Origin: Hymenobacter sp. BT559
Lineage (GTDB): Bacteria > Bacteroidota > Bacteroidia > Cytophagales > Hymenobacteraceae
DNA: 64,000 nucleotides
Direction of reading: 5' to 3'
Assembly (NCBI RefSeq): GCF_016427535.1
Contig: NZ_JAELXV010000013.1
Coordinates: 1 to 64,000, forward strand
In this document: positions 44,071 to 54,271 of the stretch, one piece after another
Layout of the letters: each line of letters opens with the position of its first letter
Position numbering within the stretch: position 1 is the first letter of the stretch
The notes under the pieces: model-generated
What the model was told of the DNA's origin: nothing
Database searches by the model: none
Seen by the model: only the letters and a program-made list of their open reading frames with translations
Program-made: the position numbers and the translations under genes

Positions 44071-45747
44071 CTAGCGCAAGGCAAAGTTCTTAGCCACTGT
44101 AGCCCGGATGGTAGTAATGGTAAAGTCGTCGTTGGGTACAAATGTCTTTACGTTGTCGCCTTTGAGCACAAAGCCCAGGTCAAATAGAAAGCTCACGCCG
44201 CTCTTCTCGCCGCCTGGCTTGAGAATAGCCCGCACCCCAGCATTGGCAAAGCCATACACGTCTTTAGGGCGGGTGGTAGTAAAATGATTCGTTACCCGGT
44301 CACGTTCGGTGAGAAAAGACAAGCTGTTGAAACCGCCATATACCATTAAGACATCGGCAATTACATAGTATTCAAGGCTGATGCGGGCAGTAAAGACCCC
44401 CGTAGTAAATGAAGTCAGCGTGTCAGGCGTCATTAGCTTATCTAGGTAGGACGCTCCCAACACAACGCCCAAAACAGGTGTTTTGCGAGCGGCATGTGTA
44501 AAGGCAAGGGCCGCATCAGCACTAAAGCCGAATGTACTGGCATCCGCAATAAAAAGCCGCTCAGTGCCACGTTTGCTGCGCACATCGTTAGCAGTGCTTC
44601 CCAAGGCCGTGAAAAGCTTGATTGAGGTGATGGTGGGGCTCGCATCAGTACCGCCGCGGTGACTGCCAATTACCGATACAGCTGGAATATAAAGACTGCT
44701 TCCCTTAATACTAGTCAGCGCGGGCAGCGCGGTCAGGTTGTTATCACTGGCAGTCTTTTTATCCTGAGCAGCTTTAAAAGTAGCTTTCCATTTAGTCACG
44801 TTCAGGTTGTAACTGGTTAGGTTCCGCTGTAGCGTATCCAGCTTAACTATCAAGTCGGGTTCGCTATCCTGAATGTACTGAATATGTTGGTCATATCTCC
44901 GGAGGCTGGTAGCGGAAGTATCCATTACATTCATGGTATAGGCCGTCAGGCTGTCGCGGGCGCGCTCAAACACGTCGTAGGCCACAGTAGCATCAGTAAG
45001 CTGGGTTTCCAGTTTGGTCAGCTTTCGATAGAATTGCCAATGGGCCTTGTCAGCCTCCCGCATGTCCTTGCTCACCAACTCTGGCTGCGGAATACTATCC
45101 CAGTATTTGTTCTCATAGGCCCGGATTTGGTTTACGGCCGCTGTGTGCGACTTGAGGGCCTGCTCGTAATTCATGTCACGCTTCGTGATATCAACTCGAA
45201 GCCGGGTTAGATAAGCGTCATTGATAACATTAAGCTGGCGTTGTAAAGCGGCTTTTGTTTCGGTACGATTACGCTGACTAGTAGATTCTTCTACTGCTTT
45301 TCGCTCAATGGCTTTATCTAAGGCATCCCTTTTAGCAACTGCCTCAGATGCTATCTTCTGGGCGGCAATGTACTCAGGTTGTGATAAGTAGTCTTTTGAT
45401 TCGAGGTTCCTTGTTTCTAAAATCAGTTTGTTCTTTACCGCGTCCCGAGCCGCGGCTTTTGCATCAACCTCATTTTGCGCCTGCTGACGTTCTGCTTGTA
45501 ATCGCGGTATTTCAGATGGGGCCGGTTTAGGCGCCACCTCTGCCAATCGCAGTTTAAGCGAGCGCTCTTGCAAGAAGCTGTTCGCATAGACAGGCACTTC
45601 CGGTGGGGCAGGCACCATCTTTTCAGTTAGTTTACTATCTGCTCGCGTCAGCGTAAACAACTCTAAACCCTGGGCTCGGGCAGCTAGCTGCCCGAGCAGT
45701 GCCCCTACTAACAACAGCCAGCTTACACTGAAGTACAAATGTTTCAT
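44071..45747 (-). CDS. Exported coiled-coil protein with C-terminal beta-barrel-like domain
   Basis: A 558-residue protein with a signal peptide (LYFSVSWLLLVGALLGQLAARAQ, to about residue 26). A long Ala/Lys/Glu-rich coiled coil covers about 70-340 (for example RLQAERQQAQNEVDAKAAARDA). The C-terminal 200 residues alternate polar and hydrophobic residues in short strands (TPVLGVVLGASYLD, GVFTARISLEYYVIADVLMVYGGF) and end in a terminal aromatic/Arg (NFALR), as in outer-membrane proteins. No family recognised. It is the only envelope protein among defence genes and reads against them; a role as phage-adsorption blocker or as part of the element's own envelope modification is speculation. Confidence 0.65.
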   Translation of the reverse strand: MKHLYFSVSWLLLVGALLGQLAARAQGLELFTLTRADSKLTEKMVPAPPEVPVYANSFLQERSLKLRLAEVAPKPAPSEIPRLQAERQQAQNEVDAKAAARDAVKNKLILETRNLESKDYLSQPEYIAAQKIASEAVAKRDALDKAIERKAVEESTSQRNRTETKAALQRQLNVINDAYLTRLRVDITKRDMNYEQALKSHTAAVNQIRAYENKYWDSIPQPELVSKDMREADKAHWQFYRKLTKLETQLTDATVAYDVFERARDSLTAYTMNVMDTSATSLRRYDQHIQYIQDSEPDLIVKLDTLQRNLTSYNLNVTKWKATFKAAQDKKTASDNNLTALPALTSIKGSSLYIPAVSVIGSHRGGTDASPTITSIKLFTALGSTANDVRSKRGTERLFIADASTFGFSADAALAFTHAARKTPVLGVVLGASYLDKLMTPDTLTSFTTGVFTARISLEYYVIADVLMVYGGFNSLSFLTERDRVTNHFTTTRPKDVYGFANAGVRAILKPGGEKSGVSFLFDLGFVLKGDNVKTFVPNDDFTITTIRATVAKNFALR

Positions 45748-46443
45748 GATGGTGGAGAGGAAAGATGGAACAGGCGCTTGAATATATTCTTAGCCCCTCT
45801 GCATCAGTAGGTGCAGAGGGGCTAAGGAGTAGGGTATTTAGGGTTGCTGCTCAGGTGGCACAATTAATAGATAAAGATTTGATGAGCAAGCACTAGTGAG
45901 GTGGCAAATATTTGATTGTTATTATGTTTAGGCAATACCTAATTGTAGGTATTTTTCTGGAATACTAGGTGTGTCTGCTTATTGAGAAAAGCACCCAAAC
46001 GCAACTCAGAATTCGGACTATCTAATCGGCCTAAAGCATATTTCGGCAACTCAGTCAGCGATTCTCCTCTATCCAGCGGCCCTCCCAGTGATGCCATAGC
46101 TGCGTGGGTCCGAATTCGCTAAATAGGCACGACTAATGATTAAAGAATTATAAATGCTAAAATGCTGTGGCTAGCTCATTCGTTAAGTTAGAAATCAAGT
46201 TAGTCGCGCAGATTTACTTCTGATTTATAATGGGTTAGCTTTGGCGTTCCCTAAGGCATTCCGCGTCAGTGTTCGCGTCACTTCCGCATTTATCGCGGAT
46301 TCGCTCGTCGCAGGCTCAAAGTCTATTTCGCCGTAATACGTAAACCTTTCTGTAGCTTAAAAGCGGGTAAATTTCTGCATAACAGCACGCCAAAACAGCT
46401 ATCACCGCTTACCTTGCGCCCCCAAAAAACACAATTAAGGCGC
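45748..46443. other. Intergenic stretch with hairpin (45790-45825)
   Basis: About 700 bases without a gene. A perfect 14-base stem ttagcccctctgca/tgcagaggggctaa lies at 45790-45825, 43 bases upstream of the exported-protein start. Further right, gaattcggac (46009-46018) and gtccgaattc (46108-46117) form an inverted pair 89 bases apart. The stretch must contain the divergent promoters for the exported protein and for the PLD/OLD operon. Confidence 0.5.
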
Positions 46444-47306
46444 ATGAAGATTATTCATCCGAACAAAGTCACCGGCCAACTATTAGACATCATCCAAGAA
46501 GCCGAGAAAGAGCTAGTCATCGTTTCTCCCTATGTCACTTCAGCTACTGGTAAAAGCCTGTTACCGCCATCAAGCAGGCCATCGCACGCGGTGTCAAAGT
46601 AGATTTTTATATCCGCAACGACCCGGGTCGTGACACCGGCCAGGCCCACGTTGAAAAGCTAGGTATTGCTCCCATCCTTGTTGAGAACCTGCACGCGAAA
46701 ATTTACTATAACGACACCGATGGTATTATAACCTCGATGAACCTGCTACACTCCTCCGATAGCAACTCCATTGAGATAGGTTCTCAAGTCGAAACCCCCG
46801 CCGAGCTAGCCGAGCTGCGCCGTATCGTGCATCAGTTCCTAGCCCACTATAAAGCTCCCGCCCCAGTCATTCCTGCTCCTGCGCCCCCTAGTACCCCCAA
46901 CGAGCCTTTCGAGATGCAGTTAGGGATGCATTTGTTTCATACCATCGATAAAGATTCCTATGTCGAATGGGAATCAGAAACTGAATTAAGCATCTCAGCC
47001 CTCCGTAATAGCTTCACACTCAGCCTGAGCCCACCTAGTAATAAAATCGTGTTTGAAGGTGTCATCAGCCAGCGCGAAGGCAATCGCTACGCTAGCCACG
47101 GCCCCCGCCACTTCAAAGCCGCTAACATGCTTTATAAGCTTATTCCCGGCGACCAAAACAGTTATACTCGCATTCGAGGTACCTATACTCGTATTCCAAC
47201 CACTTCCAACCTCGACCAACTTCCCGAGTCTGAGCTAGAATCCCTGCTTACCGCTACTACCAATTTTATCCAAGCCGTCCGCGCCTTCAAAGACGATTAT
47301 AAATAA
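46444..47306 (+). pseudogene. PLD-like nuclease domain protein, frameshifted at about 46558-46562
   Basis: Phospholipase-D-superfamily protein, probably a nuclease. Frame one gives MKIIHPNKVTGQLLDII...LVIVSPYVTS (residues 1-35); from 46563 the homology continues in another frame with TAIKQAIARGVKVDFYIR and the catalytic HKD motif LHAKIYYND...SMNLLHSS (His, Lys, Asp). Restoring one base (CTG-GTT in place of CTGTT) would join them as GKSLVTAIKQ, giving about 288 residues. The slippage sites nearby are poor and an in-frame TAA lies just before in the second frame, so programmed frameshifting is unlikely. It lies 7 bases upstream of the OLD-type gene, so the two form an operon. Confidence 0.7.
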
Positions 47307-47313
47307 TAAAAAT

Positions 47314-49515
47314 ATGCTACGATATCTTATATTTTCTGAAGAGCAAAGATTGTATAATGGTAGTACACTAAAAGATTATAGTATCTCAGGCTTTAAGTTG
47401 TTGCCTTATAATTTTGGTAATATCTCTTCTGTAAATATCTTATTAGGAGAAAATAATTCGGGTAAAAGTAGATTCATGCGTGAAATAATGCGCAGTGAGA
47501 AATCTACAACGATAGAAATTTGGAATGATGTAAATTTTCTTACTTCAAATGTTAAATCGTGTATTGGAGCATTAGCTTTGACTAAGGGCTTAATTGATTT
47601 TGAGGCTGATATTAAAGTGACAGGAGGTTCTATTAATATCAGCAACACAGCCATTAAAGAGATTCTGGATTTATTATGGAGAAAAACTAATTTCAATTAC
47701 TCTGTAGAGGATACTAAATTTAATCCGCGGGAGATGGTTTATGATTTGCAAGAGTCATTAACTAATTTGGCAAAAGCAACACTTAGTATATCTGCTATTG
47801 TGAAGTTGTTTTCACTTGAAGAAGCAAATCAGTATATTTCGCGTTTGGCTAATCATCGCACTCAGTTTTCTTATATAAGAAGAGTGATAAAAGCTATGGG
47901 CCGCAACGAGATATTAGGTAGGCATTATCGTTCTGATTATCATGAAACGGGATTTCGGTTTTCATTTGCAAAAATGACGCTTGATAAATTTCCATGGGAT
48001 AAAACTCAAAATCTAAATATTAAAAATGTGCTCGATGAATATGTTGAGAAAGCTATAAGCGTGATAGATAATGTGGTGGATAATTTGGATGATTTGTCTG
48101 AGCTAATGCAGGTTCGTCTAAACAGTAAAACAAGCGTGGGCCATCGCACATACATCCCCACTCTTCGTACTGCTCGAACACTAATAACCCAAGAAGGTGG
48201 CCGCTTAGAAAGTACCAATGACATCTTCCTGCATACTACCATTCATGACTACGATTTGAAAGAAACTGGTGTAGCAGTGGATACCGGTTTCGGCCTCTAT
48301 GATGCCATTGACACCACTCGCAATGCTCGCCATAAAGGCCGCACCAGCTTCAAAGATTTCGAGCGATTCCTATCTGCTAGTTTCTTTAATGGTAAGGACA
48401 TTGAAGTGGTGGCTGAACGCGTCCGCAACCAGCGCGGCGGTAACATCATTGTGGCAGTTGAGGGCATAGAACGCGACATTCACGACCTCGGCGATGGCAT
48501 ACAAGCTATCATCATGCTACTCTATCCCTTGTTCATTGCTCCCGAAAAGGCGTGGTTTTTCATCGAGGAACCCGAAGTACATCTACACCCCGGCTTTCAA
48601 AGGCTCTTTATCGAAACTATCACTTCTAATCCTACCCTAAAAGCCAAGCAACTTACTATTTTCCTTACTACTCACTCCAACCACATTCTCGATTTTGCGC
48701 TCGACGACCCCAGCCACGTCAGCATTTTCACCTTTCGTCGCCGTGAGGGCGCCAGCAACAAGTCCACCTACCAAATTCAGCTCAGCAGCCAGCGCGACAT
48801 CGAAAACCTAAACGTCTTAGGAGTCCGCAACTCCTCCGTTTTCCTCGCCAATTGCAGCATCTGGGTCGAAGGTATTTCCGACCGCCTCTACTTCCGAGCC
48901 TACCTTCAGGCCTACCTGACCTATCTAGCTGATACCAAGCAAAAAACGGTGTCGCTGCTCGAAGGGCTCCACTACACCTTTCTCGAATATGCTGGTGGCA
49001 ATATTTCCCATTTCGACTTCACTACCCAACGGGGTGCTTTCACCACGCAAACTATCGAGAACATCAAGGCTTTGTCCATCTCTAATCGCATAATGCTTGT
49101 GGCCGACCTTGATGATGGCAAAAACACTCGCCACGAGGCACGCGCTAGTCAGGAGCACGCTGGGTTCAAGTATGTGGTCCTCACAGTCAAAGAAGTCGAA
49201 AACATGCTGTCACCCGCACTACTAGCCAAGGGCCTCAAAAAGCTATTCCGCAGCCGCGATTTCGACCCTCAAGCATTAACCCAGGCCGAGTATCGTGTGC
49301 GTTATCTAGGCAGTTACCTGCAAGAAAAATACAGCGGTTTTCCCGCCAGTTTCATTGCCGATAGTGGCACCATCGGCAGCAGCTATAAGCGCTCACTAGC
49401 CGAGGCCGTTGCCCCCAATCTGAAATGGGAGGAGATGAGTCCCGCCGCTCAGAAATTTACCGAAACCCTTTATCGGTTCATTATGGACCATAACCCCCGC
49501 CTAGGGTCGAATTAA
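47314..49515 (+). CDS. OLD-family ATPase/TOPRIM nuclease
   Basis: A 733-residue protein of the overcoming-lysogenisation-defect type. N-terminal ABC-like ATPase: Walker A GENNSGKS (45-52), a helical insertion (about 60-270), Walker B with Glu in WFFIEEPEVHLHPGFQ (about 412-427), and H-loop LTTHSNH. C-terminal TOPRIM nuclease: Glu in SIWVEGISDRLYF (about 514-526) and the acidic patch MLVADLDDGKN (about 591-601). OLD proteins act in Gabija- and PARIS-like defence with a partner gene; here the partner is the PLD-like gene, not a UvrD helicase. The first 800 bases are strongly AT-rich, the remainder much less so. Confidence 0.82.
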   Translation: MLRYLIFSEEQRLYNGSTLKDYSISGFKLLPYNFGNISSVNILLGENNSGKSRFMREIMRSEKSTTIEIWNDVNFLTSNVKSCIGALALTKGLIDFEADIKVTGGSINISNTAIKEILDLLWRKTNFNYSVEDTKFNPREMVYDLQESLTNLAKATLSISAIVKLFSLEEANQYISRLANHRTQFSYIRRVIKAMGRNEILGRHYRSDYHETGFRFSFAKMTLDKFPWDKTQNLNIKNVLDEYVEKAISVIDNVVDNLDDLSELMQVRLNSKTSVGHRTYIPTLRTARTLITQEGGRLESTNDIFLHTTIHDYDLKETGVAVDTGFGLYDAIDTTRNARHKGRTSFKDFERFLSASFFNGKDIEVVAERVRNQRGGNIIVAVEGIERDIHDLGDGIQAIIMLLYPLFIAPEKAWFFIEEPEVHLHPGFQRLFIETITSNPTLKAKQLTIFLTTHSNHILDFALDDPSHVSIFTFRRREGASNKSTYQIQLSSQRDIENLNVLGVRNSSVFLANCSIWVEGISDRLYFRAYLQAYLTYLADTKQKTVSLLEGLHYTFLEYAGGNISHFDFTTQRGAFTTQTIENIKALSISNRIMLVADLDDGKNTRHEARASQEHAGFKYVVLTVKEVENMLSPALLAKGLKKLFRSRDFDPQALTQAEYRVRYLGSYLQEKYSGFPASFIADSGTIGSSYKRSLAEAVAPNLKWEEMSPAAQKFTETLYRFIMDHNPRLGSN

Positions 49516-49574
49516 TAGTGGGTTATCCGTGCATACGAAATGTCGGTTGATATATAAGTTCCTTTCCTTACAGT

Positions 49575-52500
49575 ATGGCACGTAAAGGTGGCCCCGCGAA
49601 CCTAGCGGGGGTGGATTACCAGATTCTCTATACTGCCTGCCGGTTTGCCGAGGCCATCACCCAAGGCAATATCGTTGCCTTGCGGCCTGAAGCTCACCTG
49701 ACCGACCTGCAGCCTGACCCTACTGGGCCGGTGTTGCCAACGGTCCCTGGGGCCCCTGCCATCGACGACCTCACCATAACCCATGAGGGCGGCGCTGCTA
49801 CCGAGTACGTCAGCCTCAAGCAGCTAGCGGGGCAGGCCTACTGGAATGCTACCCAATTCATTAGCCGGGGGCTACTGGATAAGTTCTTTCAGCAGTATCA
49901 GAAAGACCCCGAAGCTTGGCTGATTCTGGTGAGCCAGTCCCCGCCCGACCCCGACTTGCGTGATTGCGTTGAGCGGGCGGGTCGCGCTAAGCCCGGCCAG
50001 CTTGCTACGCTCGAAAGCGGCCCGCTAGCCGTATACCAGAAGCTGGCTACCCACCTAAAGGAAAACTACCTGCCGGCGGCCACGACCGAAGCAGTGCTGC
50101 TTCATTTTTTCAGCCGGATAGTACTAGATATCTGGTCAGCTGAGCAAGGGCGGGAAATAATGCACCTGCGGCTTCAGCCCCACACCCAAGACGCCCCCGC
50201 GGCGGGCAGAATACTCTACGAGTACGCTATGCGGGCCGGCCGGGAGCAGCGGCGTATCACGCCCGACGATATTCGTCGTGAGCTAACTAGCAAAGGCCAG
50301 CCCCTGATTCTGCCACCCGCCGTTACCGATATCCAGCAGCAATTGGAGGATGTCAGCAAAGCCCTAGCTGCCGTGCCGGCCACTGTAGGGCATCTGCCCG
50401 GTCACCATCTTACCCGGCCTGAAGTCACCAGCCTAGTTGAGTGGGTGCTTGCGCCGCTGCCCCCGGCCAGGTCTGAGGAGGAGAAGGATGCCGCGAGGTG
50501 CCGAGTAGTTACCGGTGGGGCTGGCGCTGGCAAGACTGTCGTGTTGCGCGACGTGTACCAAGCCCTGCGGCAGCTGCAATTACCTGTGCTGGCACTGAAA
50601 GCTGACCGTATAAAAGGCATTTCACTCGGGGCCCTGCGGCGCGAAATAAAAGAAAACGGCCTCACCCATCCCATCAACCCGGCGCTTGCCGTGGCCGCTA
50701 CCCCCGAGCGGCCGGCCGTGGTGCTCATCGACCAGCTCGATGCCCTGTCCATGTGCCTGGGTGCCGACCGGGGCATGCTCACCAGCTATACCGAGCTGCT
50801 TGGTGAGTTGCAGCGGGTAAGTCACATCCGGTTTATAATTTCCTGCCGCACCTTCGACCTGCAGCACGACCCGGAGCTGGCCCCTTTTCGAAAAGCAGAA
50901 AGAATAGAGGTTGGGGAGCTTAGCAAAGAGCAGGTAGATGAGGCGCTACAGGCCGCTGGCGTCGGCACGGCCGCCGGGCTATCTCCCGCCGTTATTAGGC
51001 TGCTCCAAACGCCGCTTCATCTGGCCATTTATTGCGCCCTCGACCCAGAAACCCGAACGGGCGAAGCTGCCACCAGTCTGCAGGGTCTGTACCATCAGCT
51101 GCTACACGACCACTTGCTCAGTCCACGGCGGCTGCCGACCAATATAGAAACTAACCGGGTCAAGTCCCTACTCTACGACCTGGCCGAGGCGATGAACAAA
51201 AAGCAGCAGCTCACGCTGCCCAGTATAAAGTGGAAGGAGCGAGACATAGAGGTCTGCCGGTTTCTGGAAACGCAAGGCATTCTCAGTAGCGTCGGTCCTG
51301 GCCAGCAACAGCTGACGTTCTTTCACCAAACCTTCTACGAATACTTATTTGCGCGGCAGTTCGTAACCCGAGAGCAGTCGCTGTCCAGCTTCGTGCTGGC
51401 TTCCGGGCAGGGGCTATTTCTCCGCCCCCTCATTCAGCAGGTGCTAATGTTTCAACGGGGCAATGACTTCGATGCCTATCTGCGCGATGTGCAAACATTG
51501 CTGACAGCCCCGGCCTGCCGCTTTCATATAAAGCTGCTCCTGGTACAGTACCTGGCTACCCAGCCCCGTCCCGAGCCAGCCGAGGTGCAGCTTGTCCAAT
51601 CGCTGATACTGCCGCATGCTCGGTTAGCCTGGCCCTTTGTTGAATCAGTTAGCAGCCGCCCCTGGTTGGAACTGCTGGCCGCACCGGCTGTCTTCCCGCA
51701 GCTGAGTAGCGAAATGGAAGCCGCGCCCCCCGGTATGGTACCATCTTTACCCAATACGCTGATTTGGGTGATGGCCCGATTTGCTCCCGACCTACTGCTG
51801 CCAAAGCTCATCGAGTTTCCGACCGGCCCCCATCGCACCAGCTGGCTCATTAAGGCACTCGATGATGCCGGTGCAACTCCTGCTGCTGGCTTCACCGAAT
51901 TATTCACGGAGGCCTACCAGGCAGAGCCCGACCAGCGCGGGCAGTTTATCTACTGGCGCATCCTCGCCGACCAGGCTGAAGCCCGGCCTTCGTGGGTAGC
52001 GCAGCTGCTGCTCGAAAAGCTGGCTGACCCACCAGTGGAAGACAGACAAGAGCAGCACCATGAGTACGCGCGTGCTCAAATAATCAAGCGCCTCTGGAAG
52101 AAAGACCCACAGCTTACCTTCTCAGTATGCAGTACGCTGCTACGAACTTGGATTCGCCGAGGCCACGGCTACCGCAACCCAGAACTGGCAGCCCATGTCT
52201 GGAACCGAGAGCGCTACCCTCTATTTCCGGCACCTTATGCCGTTGACCGGCTAGATATCGCCGACCGCCATACTGACCCAGGTACTACGCGCAAAGCGGT
52301 ACTGCACTACTGCTGGAAGTATCTCGAAAATCCAGACAGTCTTACCCAACCAGGGTTTCAGCAACTGGTGGCCAAGTGGCTGCACAGCCGCACCAACCTG
52401 CTGGTGACTATGGCGCTGGCTGCGGCGGCGGCTAATCCGGCTGCTTTCACTACCCCGTTGCTTCGCCTATTCCTGAAACCCCGCTGGCTAACGAGTGCTG

Positions 52501-54251
52501 TGCACCAGGGCTATCTCGGCCACATTGGCTACTACACCTGCCTGCTATTGCCCGCAGTTTGGGATGCGGCAGCCAGTAACCAGCGCCAGCAGCTAGCTGA
52601 TATTCTGGCCTCACCGGATATGCTGTCTGATGTCTATGCGTATCAAGACCGCCATAGCGAAAAAAAGCGGTTTCACAGCCGCTTCGGCCTCGATGCGCTT
52701 CGCTACCTACAACTACTCGGTACCGCGCGGCTAACAGAGTATAAGGCCTTATTTAAATACTTCGAAGAACTCACGCGCCGATGGGGTACTTTGCCTGCCA
52801 TTCAGGAGCCGGATAAGGAAGTGAGGATAAGGTCGGGGGGACCTAGGAGGCCGTCCCAAAAATGGAATATTGATAAGGTTAGTCCGGCTAACTGGCTGCG
52901 TGCCTTGCGTAAGTACCGCAATAGAAAGGAGCCTGATTTCTTCTCCGAAGAGGCTACTTACGAAGGGTTGTGTGACCATCTCAATGAGCTCATCAAGGCG
53001 CAGCCTGCCAAGTGGGTCAGCTTGCTGGAGCATCTACTCAATCAGCAGGACGAGAGCCTGGCTATGCTACTGCCTCAGCTGTGTGATTCAGATGCTCCAG
53101 CAGCAGCTCCCCTAGTAGAGCTGGCATATAAGCAAAAGTTGCTGAATGATGAGGCCTACCGCCGCTTGCGTCGTAAGGTGGGCGATGCTACCGCCGACCC
53201 AGAACAGCCCGTTACAGAAGAGTTTTTGCAGCATGATTTAGAAACCGTTCGCAGCAACCTAAAAGCTGAAAGCACCATTCGGGACAGCAGCCGCGATGCG
53301 CAAAGCGTGCTGATTACGGCCGTCCTGAATACCCCAGGTGCCCGCGAGTTGTACAAGCTACTTAGTGAAAAGCTATCCGACGACCAAGTAACCCCAATAG
53401 TTGAACTATTGCGCGAAGTGGCCGCTGGCGGCAGCCAGACCGTGCGGGCGGCAGCAGTCGGACGAGTGGCTATGTTGCTGCGTACCACGCTTGCTGCTGG
53501 CAAAATTATCGACCTATTCCAAGACCTGACTGGCTCAGATTACGCGCTGCTGGCGGCCGGCCAATGGTCGCTGCAATACCTGATATGGCGGGATGAAGCA
53601 GCTATTCTTAGGCTGTTACAGGCCGGTCTGGCCGAGCCGATGGCTCACGAAACCATTACGTGTCTAGCCACGGTGCAGTGGGGACACGGCACTGCTGGCG
53701 CATTGGAACTACTCAAACAAATATGGGCCATCAATCCGGCCATGCGGGCTGTTTCTATGGAGCAGCTCAGAAATGGATATGCAGTATGGCGCAATAAAAC
53801 TGTGCTTCAAGATGCCGTAACGCTGTTCTGCGCGGGCCCACTGGATAAAGACCTTATTTCTAGTATAGATTATCTGTTCTTAGACTTGCCGCCCGAAGCC
53901 CTGTTTGACTCCCGGCCAATGATTGACAGATACATAACAGTCTGTGCCCCTCATTTGGAATACCAGCACTGCCTGATTGATTTTTTGGGCCGCTGCGTCA
54001 GCTTACATCCGGCCGAATGTGTAGAGACGCTAGCGCTGTTTCATCACGAAACAGAAAAAGCTCCCAGCCATTACCGTTCTAAAAGCGGCCTGCTCGAAGT
54101 GCTGATAGAAGCCTATACTCGGCTTCCGCACCAAGATACGCAACATACAGCCGTACAGGCCGCCCTAGATTTATTTGACGAAATGCTGCAAAGCTCCGAG
54201 ATACGTAACGACGAGTTGAAGAAAATCATGAACGAGGTTACGTATAATTAG
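49575..54251 (+). CDS. Avs-like STAND NTPase with N-terminal nuclease-type domain
   Basis: A 1558-residue protein. The N-terminal domain (about 1-220) resembles Cap4/DUF4297 nucleases: GVDYQILYTACRFAEAI, AIDDLTI (Asp 64/65) and EYVSLKQLA (Glu 77, Lys 82). The NTPase of STAND type has Walker A GGAGAGKT (about 313-320), Walker B VVLIDQLDAL (about 381-390), sensor RFIISCRTFDL and the winged-helix motif FFHQTFYEYLFARQF (about 583-597). About 900 C-terminal residues form helical repeats. This is the plan of Avs and related pattern-recognition ATPases that bind a conserved phage protein with the repeats and then cut DNA. It starts 59 bases after the OLD gene; a terminator follows. Confidence 0.75.
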   Translation: MARKGGPANLAGVDYQILYTACRFAEAITQGNIVALRPEAHLTDLQPDPTGPVLPTVPGAPAIDDLTITHEGGAATEYVSLKQLAGQAYWNATQFISRGLLDKFFQQYQKDPEAWLILVSQSPPDPDLRDCVERAGRAKPGQLATLESGPLAVYQKLATHLKENYLPAATTEAVLLHFFSRIVLDIWSAEQGREIMHLRLQPHTQDAPAAGRILYEYAMRAGREQRRITPDDIRRELTSKGQPLILPPAVTDIQQQLEDVSKALAAVPATVGHLPGHHLTRPEVTSLVEWVLAPLPPARSEEEKDAARCRVVTGGAGAGKTVVLRDVYQALRQLQLPVLALKADRIKGISLGALRREIKENGLTHPINPALAVAATPERPAVVLIDQLDALSMCLGADRGMLTSYTELLGELQRVSHIRFIISCRTFDLQHDPELAPFRKAERIEVGELSKEQVDEALQAAGVGTAAGLSPAVIRLLQTPLHLAIYCALDPETRTGEAATSLQGLYHQLLHDHLLSPRRLPTNIETNRVKSLLYDLAEAMNKKQQLTLPSIKWKERDIEVCRFLETQGILSSVGPGQQQLTFFHQTFYEYLFARQFVTREQSLSSFVLASGQGLFLRPLIQQVLMFQRGNDFDAYLRDVQTLLTAPACRFHIKLLLVQYLATQPRPEPAEVQLVQSLILPHARLAWPFVESVSSRPWLELLAAPAVFPQLSSEMEAAPPGMVPSLPNTLIWVMARFAPDLLLPKLIEFPTGPHRTSWLIKALDDAGATPAAGFTELFTEAYQAEPDQRGQFIYWRILADQAEARPSWVAQLLLEKLADPPVEDRQEQHHEYARAQIIKRLWKKDPQLTFSVCSTLLRTWIRRGHGYRNPELAAHVWNRERYPLFPAPYAVDRLDIADRHTDPGTTRKAVLHYCWKYLENPDSLTQPGFQQLVAKWLHSRTNLLVTMALAAAAANPAAFTTPLLRLFLKPRWLTSAVHQGYLGHIGYYTCLLLPAVWDAAASNQRQQLADILASPDMLSDVYAYQDRHSEKKRFHSRFGLDALRYLQLLGTARLTEYKALFKYFEELTRRWGTLPAIQEPDKEVRIRSGGPRRPSQKWNIDKVSPANWLRALRKYRNRKEPDFFSEEATYEGLCDHLNELIKAQPAKWVSLLEHLLNQQDESLAMLLPQLCDSDAPAAAPLVELAYKQKLLNDEAYRRLRRKVGDATADPEQPVTEEFLQHDLETVRSNLKAESTIRDSSRDAQSVLITAVLNTPGARELYKLLSEKLSDDQVTPIVELLREVAAGGSQTVRAAAVGRVAMLLRTTLAAGKIIDLFQDLTGSDYALLAAGQWSLQYLIWRDEAAILRLLQAGLAEPMAHETITCLATVQWGHGTAGALELLKQIWAINPAMRAVSMEQLRNGYAVWRNKTVLQDAVTLFCAGPLDKDLISSIDYLFLDLPPEALFDSRPMIDRYITVCAPHLEYQHCLIDFLGRCVSLHPAECVETLALFHHETEKAPSHYRSKSGLLEVLIEAYTRLPHQDTQHTAVQAALDLFDEMLQSSEIRNDELKKIMNEVTYN

Positions 54252-54271
54252 TCGCCTTGCTTAGTTGAAAT

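Noticed and set aside
46009..46117. Inverted pair gaattcggac / gtccgaattc as attachment site
   Set aside because: Only 10 bases with an 89-base gap, no integrase and no second copy seen, so it is not supported as an att site.
46540..46565. Programmed -1 frameshift in the PLD-like gene
   Set aside because: No X XXY YYZ slippery heptamer in the right phase and an in-frame TAA just upstream in the second frame; a single-base loss explains the pattern better.
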